Part shown: piece by piece, positions 15,838-27,100 of the stretch
Numbering within the stretch: position 1 is the stretch's first letter
How the letters are laid out: every line of letters begins with the position of its first letter
Assembly: GCA_026391125.1 (NCBI GenBank)
Contig: JAPLEO010000102.1
Coordinates: forward strand, 62,001-126,000
DNA from: Bacteroidota bacterium
GTDB lineage: Bacteria; Bacteroidota; Bacteroidia; Chitinophagales; Chitinophagaceae
Reading direction: 5' to 3'
Length of the DNA: 64,000 nt
Program-made: the position numbers and the translations under genes
Notes under the pieces: generated by a model
What the model saw: only the letters and a program-made list of their open reading frames with translations
Told to the model about the DNA's origin: nothing
Databases searched by the model: none

Positions 15838-18800
15838 CACATATAACTTGCAGATAGTCGTTATTTTTTGCAAGTATATAGCACAAGGTATTTTGTATTT
15901 TAATTGGTGCGATGTGTCTAACTTGACCATTGATAATGATCGGGTGTACGGCTTCCGCTTCAAAGCCTAACTTACCCTTGTTTACTAAGATGGTTCCAAA
16001 ATCTGCATCATATCTACCCATTTGGATATTATTGTCTTCGTAGTTGCCGCCTAAAAGTATATCTGGCAATTGGTCTCCATTTGCATCAATTACTTGTGCA
16101 TCTCTATAATTTGTTAACTGAGCTTCCCAAGGCAAGGCTTCCGTAGAAAAATTTAGATTGCCCTGATTGATGAGTATGGCATTTGCAAAATAGTTAGCCG
16201 ATAGTTTGGTAGCCCCACTTAGTTTCTCTTTTGTAAATATATTTTCTAAAGAAGCTTTTGCAAAATCAGCTGCATATAAAAATTTCTTTTTTAAAATGGG
16301 CATCTGTCTGGTAAGCTCATCTTTATTAGCGAACGGAATTTCTTTCCCTTCCAAATAATAAGTAACCACCTGTTCTTTTTTACCGTTGTCATCAAAGTCA
16401 TTGTAGTATAAATTCACAGGCTCTTTTTCGCTTGCATGAAGTCGACTATTCAGCCCTAAATTACCAGCGATCAAATCAACATTGCCATCATTATTAATAT
16501 CCACAGGCAATAAGAAATTCCACCAGCCCTTTTTATCAGTTAACACCTTTCTATTAAATTTCCCTTTTGTATTAATGAATGCATCTATTCCACCCCACTC
16601 ACTACATAGTATTAAATCTTTATCGCCGTCTTTGTCAATATCAAACCACAGACCCTGTGTAACCATTCCGATATTAGAAAGTTCTGGAGCCAATTGTTCT
16701 GTAACATCCGTAAACTTTCCTTTGCCATCATTTTGCAATAAATAAGATCTTGGGGTAGCGCCATATTCCCAAGGTATTGCTCGTCCGCCAATAAATAAAT
16801 CCATGAACCCATCACCATTAAAATCATAAGGAACGATAGTAGATTGTGTCGAATAAATATCGGTGAATGCTCCCTCTAATTTTTTAAACCCTGCTTTTCC
16901 ATCATTTAAATAAACACGAGGTAATAAATGAGATTCTTTTCCATAATATTCATTTCCACCACTAGCAATTACTAAATCAATATTTCCATCATTGTTCACA
17001 TCAACCCATGTTGCAGCAACATCTTCATACATACTGTCGATTGCCATACTTGGTTGATTTGTCTTTGCAAATTTCCCGTTGGTTTGTTGCAGATAAATGC
17101 TATTGTGAAATGTTTTCGAGGAACCTATAAAAACGTCTTCTAATCCATCATGATTAATATCCGCAACTGCCAAAGCTGGCCCTTCCGTAGAAACCATATG
17201 TGGAATCAAAATCTCACGATTAAATTCGTTAAAAGGGTTTTCTTGATGCTGATAATTTAATCCAGTAGTAGCAGTGATATCTTCTAAAGGGGAAGCAGCG
17301 GAATTTTTAAATCTTGTAATTTTTTTATAATCAAAAGTTGGTAATCCTTTTTGATAGGTTAGAATAATATTAGGCTGCTTTGGATCAAGCTTGATCGATT
17401 GAAAGGTATGATCAGGCCAGATCAAAAAGGAAGAATCCACTTTGGTATTAACCAAGCCAATATGAATAGGCAGTTCCATACTAGACTGAAAACCTTTTGC
17501 AGGATTTTTTTCATAGGTCCGGATGCCTTCGTTTGCAAAAAGAACCACTGTTGCGCCAATGGCATTGATATTATTAGAAGCTCCTTTTAATTGGATACTT
17601 ACAAAAGGTTTGTCTTTTTTGGAATTACTCTTATTCTCATAGATTAAAGCAGGGTCGTCAATATTATTAACAATCACATCTAAGTCGCCATCATTATCTA
17701 GATCAGCATAGACAGCTCCATTAGAAAAAGTTGGCCGATCGTTTTTTATGGCGGCATGCATGTCTTCAAAACTCAGTGAACCCTGGTTATGATAAAACCT
17801 ATTCGGGATTTTTATTTCCGGATATTTTTTAACAAAAGCCATATCATTTTCATTCATATTGTTTCCTGACAATACTTTTTGCACTTCATCAGTTGAAACA
17901 AAATTGATATAGTCAATATCATTCATCCGCTTGGGGATACCATTTGAAATAAACAGGTCTTTTAGTCCGTCGTTGTCAAAATCCATCCACAAGGGCGCCC
18001 AACTCCAATCAGTTGCATAAACATTTGAATAAAATCCTGTTTCACTAAAATGATTATTTCTTCGATTGTATTGGAGATTATTTCTGGCGTATTGATGATT
18101 ATATCCGAAACTCAATTTGTTTTGAAAAATATCGTAATCATCTTCTCCTAGGGATCTTTTTAAAATAGCGGGATCTGATGGTAACATATCCATCGATATG
18201 ATTTCAGGGTACCCATCATTATTGGCGTCTGCGATATCAACTCCCATTGAAAATTGGCTAGTATGCATCAACTGTTGATTATTCTCTTCAGTGAAAGTGC
18301 CATTGTGCTGATTGATATAGAGATAATCATTTTCATGAAAATCGTTTCCAATATACAGGTCAGGCCAACCATCCATATTAATATCTGCGACTGCCACACC
18401 TAATCCATAACTGATGGCAGAGCTATTAATTTTACTTTCTTTCGTAACATCTGTAAAATGATTATTTCCATCATTACGATAAAGTTTATCTCCAGAAAAC
18501 AAATCATAGGTTCCTAAAAAATTATTACGGGGAGCATAGTGTGCTTCATGATTAACGGAATGGTTTAACAAGAACATATCTAAGTCACCATCTCCATCAT
18601 AATCAAAAAATACTGCTTGGGTACTAAATCCAGAAAAATCTAAACCGTATTGTTGGGCTTGATCCTCATAATAAGGGATGCCGTTCTTAATGCCTTTACA
18701 AATCAATAATTGATTCTTGCCACGCAAAACCTCAAAATGGCCAACACGAGAAATATAGATATCCAATAATCCATCATTATTAATGTCTACCACAGAAACA

Positions 18801-19168
18801 CCAGTATTCCATGCACCGTCTTGAGGAATTTGTGCTTCTTTAGATACCTCTTTAAAATGCATATTCCCTTCATTCAAAAACAATGCATTATTTCCCTGAT
18901 TGGCAGTAAAGAACAAATCAATTTTCCCATCATTATTAAAATCGCCAGCACCAACTCCTGCGCCATTATAATAATACATGTATTTAAATAAATTAAATTT
19001 TGGTGTAGGATGCATGGCATTCACAAATGTCAATCCAGTTGTTTTTTGATCCAATGCTTCAAACAACGGTTCTGTTTTTATTTCTGATTTACAAGAAAAT
19101 AAAAACAGTGCCAATCCAATAAATAAATTGCGTGATTTATAAAACAGTGAAATATGTTGATGTAGCAT
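15809..19168 (-). CDS. FG-GAP/UnbV (CRTAC1-like) lipoprotein, second of a tandem pair
   Basis: This 1119-residue protein begins with a lipoprotein signal peptide ending FLFSCK. It contains many FG-GAP/VCBS repeats with calcium-type loops D-x-N/D-x-D-G-x-x-D (for example DFNNDGKIDLFF, DYDGDGDLDMFL, DINNDGNVDLIA), split into two blocks by an ASPIC/UnbV domain at about 540-590 (KGFQSSMELPIHIGL, then SSFLIWPD). FG-GAP blocks form propellers like the integrin head. In Bacteroidota such lipoproteins sit beside SusC/SusD pairs and are thought to bind or process large surface substrates. The gene follows its paralogue by 3 bp, so the two are translated from one message. Its 3' end overlaps the convergent 14905-15837 gene by 29 bp. 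Confidence 0.9.
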   Translation of the reverse strand: MLHQHISLFYKSRNLFIGLALFLFSCKSEIKTEPLFEALDQKTTGLTFVNAMHPTPKFNLFKYMYYYNGAGVGAGDFNNDGKIDLFFTANQGNNALFLNEGNMHFKEVSKEAQIPQDGAWNTGVSVVDINNDGLLDIYISRVGHFEVLRGKNQLLICKGIKNGIPYYEDQAQQYGLDFSGFSTQAVFFDYDGDGDLDMFLLNHSVNHEAHYAPRNNFLGTYDLFSGDKLYRNDGNNHFTDVTKESKINSSAISYGLGVAVADINMDGWPDLYIGNDFHENDYLYINQHNGTFTEENNQQLMHTSQFSMGVDIADANNDGYPEIISMDMLPSDPAILKRSLGEDDYDIFQNKLSFGYNHQYARNNLQYNRRNNHFSETGFYSNVYATDWSWAPLWMDFDNDGLKDLFISNGIPKRMNDIDYINFVSTDEVQKVLSGNNMNENDMAFVKKYPEIKIPNRFYHNQGSLSFEDMHAAIKNDRPTFSNGAVYADLDNDGDLDVIVNNIDDPALIYENKSNSKKDKPFVSIQLKGASNNINAIGATVVLFANEGIRTYEKNPAKGFQSSMELPIHIGLVNTKVDSSFLIWPDHTFQSIKLDPKQPNIILTYQKGLPTFDYKKITRFKNSAASPLEDITATTGLNYQHQENPFNEFNREILIPHMVSTEGPALAVADINHDGLEDVFIGSSKTFHNSIYLQQTNGKFAKTNQPSMAIDSMYEDVAATWVDVNNDGNIDLVIASGGNEYYGKESHLLPRVYLNDGKAGFKKLEGAFTDIYSTQSTIVPYDFNGDGFMDLFIGGRAIPWEYGATPRSYLLQNDGKGKFTDVTEQLAPELSNIGMVTQGLWFDIDKDGDKDLILCSEWGGIDAFINTKGKFNRKVLTDKKGWWNFLLPVDINNDGNVDLIAGNLGLNSRLHASEKEPVNLYYNDFDDNGKKEQVVTYYLEGKEIPFANKDELTRQMPILKKKFLYAADFAKASLENIFTKEKLSGATKLSANYFANAILINQGNLNFSTEALPWEAQLTNYRDAQVIDANGDQLPDILLGGNYEDNNIQMGRYDADFGTILVNKGKLGFEAEAVHPIIINGQVRHIAPIKIQNTLCYILAKNNDYLQVICVKKPGISNK

Positions 19169-19171
19169 ACT

Positions 19172-22100
19172 TTATTTAAGTGATTTTACAGAACGATTAA
19201 CTGGAGTTGTAATTTTATATAAAGCAGGTAGTTCACTATTACGCAAGAATAATAGATAGGGTTGACTGTGAATGGTAATAGGCTTTATATCGCGAATTTG
19301 ACCCACTACTTCCAACCCCGATTCTGAATAATTGATCGGTTCTAATTTTCGGTTGCCCTGATTCAATAATACCATACCATAACTAGCATCAATTCTTCCA
19401 AATTGAGGAGGGAATCCAAATTCATTTCCCCCAACAACGATATCTTTTTTGCCATCACTATTTACATCAGCACAGTAGATTGCATTGACAGATGAAAACT
19501 GAACTATTGCTGGAAGAGGTTCGATTTTAAAATGTCCATTACCCTCATTCCATGCAATGATCGACCTACAATAATTGACTTTTTTAACTGCAGAAGATTC
19601 GATTAAATTTTTGGCAAACAATTCTTGAACAGATTTTCTGGCAAATACTTCGTGTTTTAAATTTTGCTTTTTAAGAGAAGGGATCTGTTCTTCTAAATCG
19701 TGTTTAAGGAAAACTGTAACATCTTTTCCCTCTACAGTCTGTGTCAAAATCTTTTCTAAATTACCATTCATATCATAATCGTTCATCCACAACTTAACTG
19801 GCGTTTCTGTGTCTGGATGTAAGTATCCATTTTCGCCCATATTGCCGATAATGAGATCATTTTTACCATCGCCATCTAAGTCTGCTACTTTAATAGCATG
19901 CCACCAACCAAACATATCTGATAGGTTGGTTTTAATTTCTTGCAGTACCTGTTGTTTATACTCGAATATTTTAGGTTCCATCCAGTCACCAACAATAATC
20001 AACTCTTCTTTCCCATCTCCTGTAACATCAGCCCAAACAGCATCCGTGATCATCCCTAAATTTGAAAACGTTGGAGCGATCTTTGAAGTGGCATCAACAA
20101 AATGTCCCTTCCCATCATTTAAAAAAATATAACTAGGTGGATTTGTTCCATAACGATAAGGATAGTTTCTACTGCCAACGAATAGATCAAGGTCTCCATC
20201 ATGATCGATATCTATTGCAAGAGCTACGCCTGTATTTGCATTGGTGATCGCAAATGCATTTTCCTGATTGGTGAAATTTCCTTTGCCGTCATTGATATAT
20301 AGATGATTCAGCATTAATTTATTATTTGGAATTTGGCGATCTCCGCCGGCTCCCACAAACAGATCTAAATCGCCATCCCCATCGCAATCAAAAAATAAAC
20401 TTGTGGTTCCTTCGATCCCTGCATCATCTTTAAATGCTTTGGTCATTTTCTTAGAAAATTTCCCTGAAGTGTTTTGAAGATATAATTGTCCGCCTTTGTT
20501 ATTTGAACCACAGATATAAACATCCTGCAATCCATCCCCATTCACATCTCCCACAGTTGCTTTTGGTCCTTCTTTTGAAAGCATCTGTGGAATATTACGT
20601 TCAGAATATAATTCTGTAAAATCGTCTTCTTCATGTTTATCAAAATCTGCTGCAACTACTTGCAAAACGGTTTTAGATGCCACTGGTGCAGAATTGTACG
20701 GCTTTTCACTAGGAGGTTGCGTAAGTGTATGCGTTTTATTAATTCCTAATTGGCGGAAAACAGACAATGTTCTGTTTGGCCAAATCACTTGTACCGAATC
20801 TACGCTTGTATTTTTTCCGATCCCAATAATCGCTTTGTAATCTACAGAGGATTCAAAACCTCTACTTGGAATGATCTCTCTGCTAATAATTTGGGCTTTC
20901 TCAAATACTTTGATTTTTGCACCAATGGCAAAAGTATTTTTATCTCCGCCTTTTAATAGGAAGGCGATGTAATTATTTTTATTTTTTTCGACGCTTTTAT
21001 TCTGGTAAACAAATGCCGGTTCATTCACGTTGTTTACAACCAGGTCTAAATCACCATCATTATCTAAGTCGCCATAAGCTGCACCGTTTGAAAAGGAAGG
21101 TTGTGTAAATCCCCATTTATCTCCAACATCTTCGAATTTAATTTGACCGGTATTTCGGTATACTTTATTTTTTAAAGGAGTTGAAGACATTTTATTGATG
21201 ATCGCATCAACTTCATCTTTCTTTCCAGACACCACCATTTTCTGAACAATATCGTTCGCAAAAAAATCAATAAAATCCTGATTGGTTAAATCGTGATAAA
21301 TTCCATTACTAATATACAGATCAGAATAGCCATCATTATCTGCATCAAACAATAAACCACCCCAACTCCAATCAGAAGCGGGAACCCCGCAATAGTTGGC
21401 GACCTCCATAAACTTACCATTCTTATTATTTAGCTGAATGGTGTTCTGCATGAACTGGTGATAGAATCCAGAATTTTCTTTTAATCGATACACATCAATA
21501 TTATCAAACGATGTCGTTGTTTTTAAACGAAAATTATCAAAGGGCAACATATCTGTTGTAAAAATGTCTGGATATCCATCATTATTGATATCGCCCATGT
21601 CAGCTCCCATAGAAGCCAAACTGGTATGTTGCATTCTATTTTCTAATTCATCTTTGAAGGTTCCGTCTTGTTGATTGATATATAAATAATCTCTTTCGAA
21701 AAAATCATTCGATACATATACATCTGGCCAACCATCGCCATTGATATCTCCAACAGTGACACCCAAACCAAAACTAATCAGGCTTCCGTGTATGCCGGCC
21801 TCATGTGTTACTTCCACAAATTTTCCATTATCATTTCGCAACAAATGATCTCCCCCGCCTTTTAAAAAATCAGGTACAGGCCAATTTTCTGCAGCTAGTT
21901 CTCGCTTATTCGCATAGTTTAAAGTATTAACAGGTATCGGACTATTATTCACTAAAAAACAATCTAGATCTCCATCTCCATCGTAATCAAAAAAAGCCAC
22001 TTGCGTTGTATACCCAGAATTTGCTAATCCATATGCTTCTGCTTTTTCGGTAAATGTTAGGTCATGATTATTTATAAATAATTGATTCTTGCGCAATGAA

Positions 22101-22519
22101 TCTGTTTGCATGTTTCCAGCATTGCTTACGAATATGTCTAACCAACCGTCGTTATTGATATCTACCAAGACTACGCCTGTACTCCATTGTTTTTTATTAA
22201 TGAATCCTGCTTTAGTAGAAATGTCTTCGAATTTAAAATTGCCTTTATTCAGGTACAACTTATTGCTACCCTGATTTGCAGTAAAAAATACATCTGCTAA
22301 TCCATCATTATTAATATCCCCAATTGCCACTCCGGCCCCATTATAAAAGTTGCGATAGTTAAAAATATTCATGTCTTTAGCATCCTGAATGGTATTGCTA
22401 AAATCAATGCCAGAATTATTTTTCAATTCAAATAATTCATTCTCTTTGGAAGCGGAATTGCAAGCAGATAGCAGGTTTAAGCCAGAGAGAAAGCAAAGGT
22501 AGAAGATAAAATTTCGCAT
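19172..22519 (-). CDS. FG-GAP/UnbV (CRTAC1-like) lipoprotein, first of a tandem pair
   Basis: The start is set at the ATG at 22519, opening a lipoprotein signal peptide that ends LNLLSAC; an ATG at 22555 lies inside the terminator palindrome and adds no signal character. The 1115-residue protein has the same order as its downstream paralogue: FG-GAP block (DINNDGLADVFF, DYDGDGDLDCFL, DINGDGWPDVYV), ASPIC/UnbV domain at about 530-583 (SRGFESSVDYKAIIGIG, SVQVIWPNRT), and a second FG-GAP block. Cysteine 20 is the likely lipidation site. It lies 68 bp downstream of SusD, separated by a strong palindrome that may lower its expression relative to SusC/D. Confidence 0.9.
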   Translation of the reverse strand: MRNFIFYLCFLSGLNLLSACNSASKENELFELKNNSGIDFSNTIQDAKDMNIFNYRNFYNGAGVAIGDINNDGLADVFFTANQGSNKLYLNKGNFKFEDISTKAGFINKKQWSTGVVLVDINNDGWLDIFVSNAGNMQTDSLRKNQLFINNHDLTFTEKAEAYGLANSGYTTQVAFFDYDGDGDLDCFLVNNSPIPVNTLNYANKRELAAENWPVPDFLKGGGDHLLRNDNGKFVEVTHEAGIHGSLISFGLGVTVGDINGDGWPDVYVSNDFFERDYLYINQQDGTFKDELENRMQHTSLASMGADMGDINNDGYPDIFTTDMLPFDNFRLKTTTSFDNIDVYRLKENSGFYHQFMQNTIQLNNKNGKFMEVANYCGVPASDWSWGGLLFDADNDGYSDLYISNGIYHDLTNQDFIDFFANDIVQKMVVSGKKDEVDAIINKMSSTPLKNKVYRNTGQIKFEDVGDKWGFTQPSFSNGAAYGDLDNDGDLDLVVNNVNEPAFVYQNKSVEKNKNNYIAFLLKGGDKNTFAIGAKIKVFEKAQIISREIIPSRGFESSVDYKAIIGIGKNTSVDSVQVIWPNRTLSVFRQLGINKTHTLTQPPSEKPYNSAPVASKTVLQVVAADFDKHEEDDFTELYSERNIPQMLSKEGPKATVGDVNGDGLQDVYICGSNNKGGQLYLQNTSGKFSKKMTKAFKDDAGIEGTTSLFFDCDGDGDLDLFVGAGGDRQIPNNKLMLNHLYINDGKGNFTNQENAFAITNANTGVALAIDIDHDGDLDLFVGSRNYPYRYGTNPPSYIFLNDGKGHFVDATSKIAPTFSNLGMITDAVWADVTGDGKEELIIVGDWMEPKIFEYKQQVLQEIKTNLSDMFGWWHAIKVADLDGDGKNDLIIGNMGENGYLHPDTETPVKLWMNDYDMNGNLEKILTQTVEGKDVTVFLKHDLEEQIPSLKKQNLKHEVFARKSVQELFAKNLIESSAVKKVNYCRSIIAWNEGNGHFKIEPLPAIVQFSSVNAIYCADVNSDGKKDIVVGGNEFGFPPQFGRIDASYGMVLLNQGNRKLEPINYSESGLEVVGQIRDIKPITIHSQPYLLFLRNSELPALYKITTPVNRSVKSLK

Positions 22520-22533
22520 AGGTAAAAGTACAA

Positions 22534-22567
22534 AAAAGAGGTTGTATGAATTCATACAACCTCTTTT
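22534..22567 (-). terminator. Perfect 34-bp palindrome between susD and the UnbV genes
   Basis: Two 17-bp arms meet without a spacer at GAATTC (22548-22553) to form a perfect inverted repeat. On the minus strand it is followed by TTTTTTG. It lies 21 bp after the SusD stop. It is a strong intrinsic-terminator candidate, and incomplete termination here would set SusC/D well above the downstream lipoproteins. Confidence 0.8.
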
Positions 22568-22587
22568 AAAAATGTTATTATAAAATA

Positions 22588-24159
22588 TTAATAACCTGCG
22601 TTCTGTTTCAAATTTGGATTTGAAGAAAGAGAGATCAAAGGAATTGGGAAAACAACTCTTGAACCGTCAGACACTGTAGGTCTTTCGCCAACTGGTTCGT
22701 TGAATTTACCAAAACGAATCAAATCATTTCTTCTCCAAGTTTCAAGATACAATTCGCGACCTCTTTCAGCAAGCATTGCAGTTAGATTAACTGAAGCCAA
22801 TGCAGTAACGCCTCTTTTAGTACGAATTGAATTTACAAGAGAAACCGCTGTTTCGCTTAATGTTGCAGAACCGCCTCTTAAGATAGCTTCTGCCTTCATC
22901 AATTTAGCATCAGACAAACGGAAGAATACATATTCGTTAGAACTTCCCCATCCACCATCATTGATAGATGCTGGATCCAAAGGATATTTGTTTGTTCTGA
23001 TACCTTTTGTTTCAGTAGAGAAGAACAAACTTACATCTGGAGTAAAGATCAATGGGTTACCACTTCTGTCTTTTAAGTTCACTAGTGCATTACCAATATG
23101 CTGATCTTTTGGTCCTTGAATTTGACCTACTTGGAAACCTGCTTTTACACCAACAATATCAGTGTATCCAGGAATTGTTGCTGCTTTTCTAACATCAGCA
23201 TCATCGAAACTGTTATAGAAATCAGACAATGTAGTAAAACCATTCCAACCACTTGGTGCTTGGTTATAGTGATTACCCATACAAGTAGCCCAAACTACGT
23301 TGATACCTTGGCTATTCTGACGAACAAAAATGTTTTCAGTAGATTTTGCACCATTATCCCATTTGAAGTTATCCCAATAGTTAGTTGAGATAGACAATGC
23401 CGGGTTTGCAGAAATTTGATCAACAAGGCTGATCACTTTATTCATATCTGCAGCGTCGAATGCATAAGGGCCAGCAGGCTTAGATGGATCTTGCTTATAA
23501 ACAGCTTTGTTTAAATAAGCTTTAGCCAATAAGAAGCGAGCAGCTTCTTTGTTTGCCATATTTCTGGTAGCAGAAGTATAAGCAGGCAAAGTTGCAATAA
23601 CAGACTCTAATTCAGAAATGACAAAGTCGATTGCTTGAGAACGTGTAAATACCTGAGGCAAGTCGTTAACAGCAGCAGTTGCTGGTCTGTGTTGAACTTG
23701 ACCAAAAAGATCACACACGATATAAGAGAAATAAGCTCTTAAGAACTTAGCTTCTGCTTGTGTTTGACCAGTAGCGGTTTCAGCAACCAAAGTTGTTTGG
23801 AACAAAGCTCCATTCAAACCATTCCATGTATCATTGATCTGGTTGTGAGATGCATCCCAAGTATGTTGGTGCAATTTACGCCATGTACCAAAATCATCCC
23901 AGTCAGTACCACGAGTTGGTCCGAGGATCTCATCAGTGGTATGGGTTTGCATCGCATATGAGTTACCCTGACCTAATAATTGGTTCAGTTGCTCATAAAC
24001 TTTAGACAATGAAGGTGGCGTTGGAGCACCTCCCACAGCTTGTGGCGCAATGGAAAGCGGATCTTTAATGGTGGTATCCAACTTCGTGCAGGATACACCA
24101 AGTAATATTACCGAGGCCGCCAGTAATATTTTTGATTTATTTAGATTCAATTTTTTCAT
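22588..24159 (-). CDS. SusD/RagB-family nutrient-binding lipoprotein
   Basis: This 523-residue protein has a lipoprotein signal peptide with Cys24 in LLGVSC. The rest follows the SusD plan: an N-terminal TPR-like helical part with AKFLRAYFSYIVCDLFGQV and AARFLLAKAYLNKAVY, a variable central ligand-binding region with aromatic residues, and a C-terminal SusD domain with RLSDAKLMKAEAIL and RGRELYLETWRRNDLIRFG. SusD proteins cap the SusC pore at the outer surface and capture glycan or peptide substrates. The gene begins 23 bp after SusC. Length is typical for the family. The substrate cannot be told from sequence, although the GH65 enzyme downstream suggests an alpha-glucoside. Confidence 0.95.
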   Translation of the reverse strand: MKKLNLNKSKILLAASVILLGVSCTKLDTTIKDPLSIAPQAVGGAPTPPSLSKVYEQLNQLLGQGNSYAMQTHTTDEILGPTRGTDWDDFGTWRKLHQHTWDASHNQINDTWNGLNGALFQTTLVAETATGQTQAEAKFLRAYFSYIVCDLFGQVQHRPATAAVNDLPQVFTRSQAIDFVISELESVIATLPAYTSATRNMANKEAARFLLAKAYLNKAVYKQDPSKPAGPYAFDAADMNKVISLVDQISANPALSISTNYWDNFKWDNGAKSTENIFVRQNSQGINVVWATCMGNHYNQAPSGWNGFTTLSDFYNSFDDADVRKAATIPGYTDIVGVKAGFQVGQIQGPKDQHIGNALVNLKDRSGNPLIFTPDVSLFFSTETKGIRTNKYPLDPASINDGGWGSSNEYVFFRLSDAKLMKAEAILRGGSATLSETAVSLVNSIRTKRGVTALASVNLTAMLAERGRELYLETWRRNDLIRFGKFNEPVGERPTVSDGSRVVFPIPLISLSSNPNLKQNAGY

Positions 24160-24182
24160 ATCAGAATAAATTTAATTTATGA

Positions 24183-27100
24183 TTAAAATCCTACATTAAT
24201 ACCCAAACTCATTGTTCTTGATTTTGGATAACCTGCATAATCAAATCCGCGAGAAGGATATCCGCCAATTTGGTGGTCAACGTTTACTTCAGGATCTAAT
24301 CCAGAATATTTGGTGAACAATAATAGGTTTTGTCCAGACAATGAAGCTGTCAAAGATTTGATTGCTTTGATGCTGCTCACATTGAAAGAATAGCTAACGC
24401 TCAAGTTAGACAAACGAACGAAATCACCTTTCTCTAAGAATCTTGTTGAAACGCTACCAGGGTTGATTGGGCTTTCAGGGCTACTAGCTACATCGTTTGT
24501 AACGTTGTGAGCTGTTTTCAAACTTCCTTTTAAGAATAAGGCATTTGCTGTGTTATTATACACATAAAAACCTCTAGAAGTATTGAAGAAGATACTAGCA
24601 TTCCATCTTCCCATAGTAAAGCTGTTGTTTAAACCTGCTGTGAAAGTAGGTAATGCACTTCCCAATAACTTATCTCCTGGATCATTGTTTGCAAAACGTT
24701 GGTTACCGTTACCATCAAAGCCTGAAAATACTGGCATTTTCCAAGTAAACAATGAATAACCATTAGTAATTGTTTGCGCATACGCACCAGATAAACCTTG
24801 ACCATTAACAGCACCTGTATTTACAGTTGAAGCTAGGTTTGTAACTTTATTATCAATGAATGACATGTTGTAATTGATATCCCAGCTAAAGTTCTTGCCT
24901 TTAACTGCGTTATAATTAACACTGAATTCCCAACCTTTATTAATTACGTTCGCATCAAGGTTTTGGAAATAGTAGCTAGTTGCACTAAATCCACCTGGAA
25001 CCGGACCGTAGAAAAGGATGTTTGTTCTGTTAGAATGGAAGTAATCAATAGTACCTGATAAACGTCCACCTTTAAATGCGAAATCTAAACCTGCACCAGT
25101 AGTGGTAGCAATTTCCCATTTCAAATCTTTATTTCCTTGGTGTAAAAACTGAGTTTCATTTGAACCAGTATTACCTATCCAAGTTTGTTGTAAATCAACC
25201 GCATCATAAGCACCTAAACCATCTTGGCTTCCCAATTTACCGTAGTTAGCACGTAAACTGAATTCACTGAATAAACTACCAAGAGATTTAGCAGCGAAAT
25301 CTTCGTTGATCAATTTCCATTTTGCAGCCAAGGCTGGGAATGTACCGTATTTGTTATTAGTACCAAATTTAGAAGAACCATCCATTCTCACTGTAGCAGT
25401 GAAATAGTATTTGTTGTTGATGGTATAGTTCACTCTACCAAAGAAAGATTGTAGTTCATTTTTGCTATAAAAAGGAACATAACCCGCTTTGCTTTTTTTG
25501 AAATTACTCATGTCTTTAATAAAAACATCAGTAGCTGCAACAACTGGAGTAGCTAAACCCCATGCAACAACTGCAGATCCTTCTGTTTCAGAACTCTGGT
25601 AAGAATAACCAGCTACAGCATTGATATCATGACCATTCTTGAAAGATTTGTCATAAGTCAAAGTGTGCTCAATAAGTAATGACTTCAAAGTCAAATCTTG
25701 TTGGAATCCTCTTCCATTTCCGCCGATTGAGTTACCGTAGTCAACACCAAACACATTGTTATTACCGCCGAAAGCATTATTGCTTAATCTTGGATCAGCG
25801 TAATCGTTTCTTTTACTTTTTGAATTGTCGTAACCAACAGTTGCTTTATAAGTAAGGCTACTTAACAATTTATAGCTCAAACTTACATTGGTCAATAAAC
25901 GATTAATATTATCTCTAGCGTCGAAATAGCTTAGCATTTCAGCTGGATTTCTATTACCGTCTTTTGGATCAAAAAATGTTCCATCAGCATTGTATACTGG
26001 GTAAGTTGGGTTGAATGCAATTGCTGCACCAATCAAACTACCTTGATAACCTGCGCTATTTGAGTTAGGCGCGTATTGGTTTTTTACATTTGAATATGTT
26101 AGAGTAGCTTCTAGTTTAGCACGATCATTCAGGAATTTCTGAGTGAAGTTAGCTCTACCAGTTGCTCTTTTTAATCCAGAGTTTTTAACGATACCTACTT
26201 GGTCGTCATAAGAAGCACTCAAACGTAAAGAAGTATTCTTTTTATTAAAGCCCCAACCTAGATTGTAGCTTTGAGAAACTCCTGTTTGAAGGATTTGGTC
26301 CTGCCAGTTAGTATTTGCTCCTTTATCAACTGATGCAACAGCTGCAGCAGCATCACCAGGACTAGTACCGGCATCTATATTTGCTTTTTTAACTCCTAAT
26401 AAGAATGTCTGTGCATCTAATAGGTCATATTTTTTAGCGGCTTGTGAAACACTGGTGTTAGCGCTAAAGCTAAATGCACCTTTATTTCCTTTGCCATTTT
26501 TTGTAGTAATGATCACAACTCCATTTGCACCACGAGAACCGTAGATTGCTGCAGAAGATGCATCTTTTAGAATACTAATACTTTCGATATCATTTGGATT
26601 CAAAAATATTAATGGATTCTTAGCAGTTGAACTTCCTTCTACTCCACCAGCACCGCCAGCATTGTTTGAAGTACCGCCACCGTCTAATGGAACTCCATCA
26701 ACAACGTATAATGGATCATTGTTACCTCTAATAGAAGCGGTACCTCTAATATTGATGGTAACACCAGCTCCTGGCTCACCACTTGAAGGAGTAACAATAA
26801 CACCAGGAGTACGACCCTGAATCATTTGATCAGGTGTTGCGATCATTCCTTTGTTAAAATCTTTTGAAGTTAAAGAAGCAACAGAACCTGTTAGGTCTTT
26901 TACTTTTCTAGTACCATAACCTACCACTACCACTTCACCCAATTGCTCGCTGGTAGCTTTTAAGGAAACTGAAACACTAGTAGCATTTGTAATGCTAACT
27001 TCTTGTGTAGCGAACCCAACTGAAGAAACAACCAATTTGGTTGCTGAAGCAGGTACGCTAATTTTAAAGGTTCCGTCGGCTCCAGTTTGAGCACCCAACG

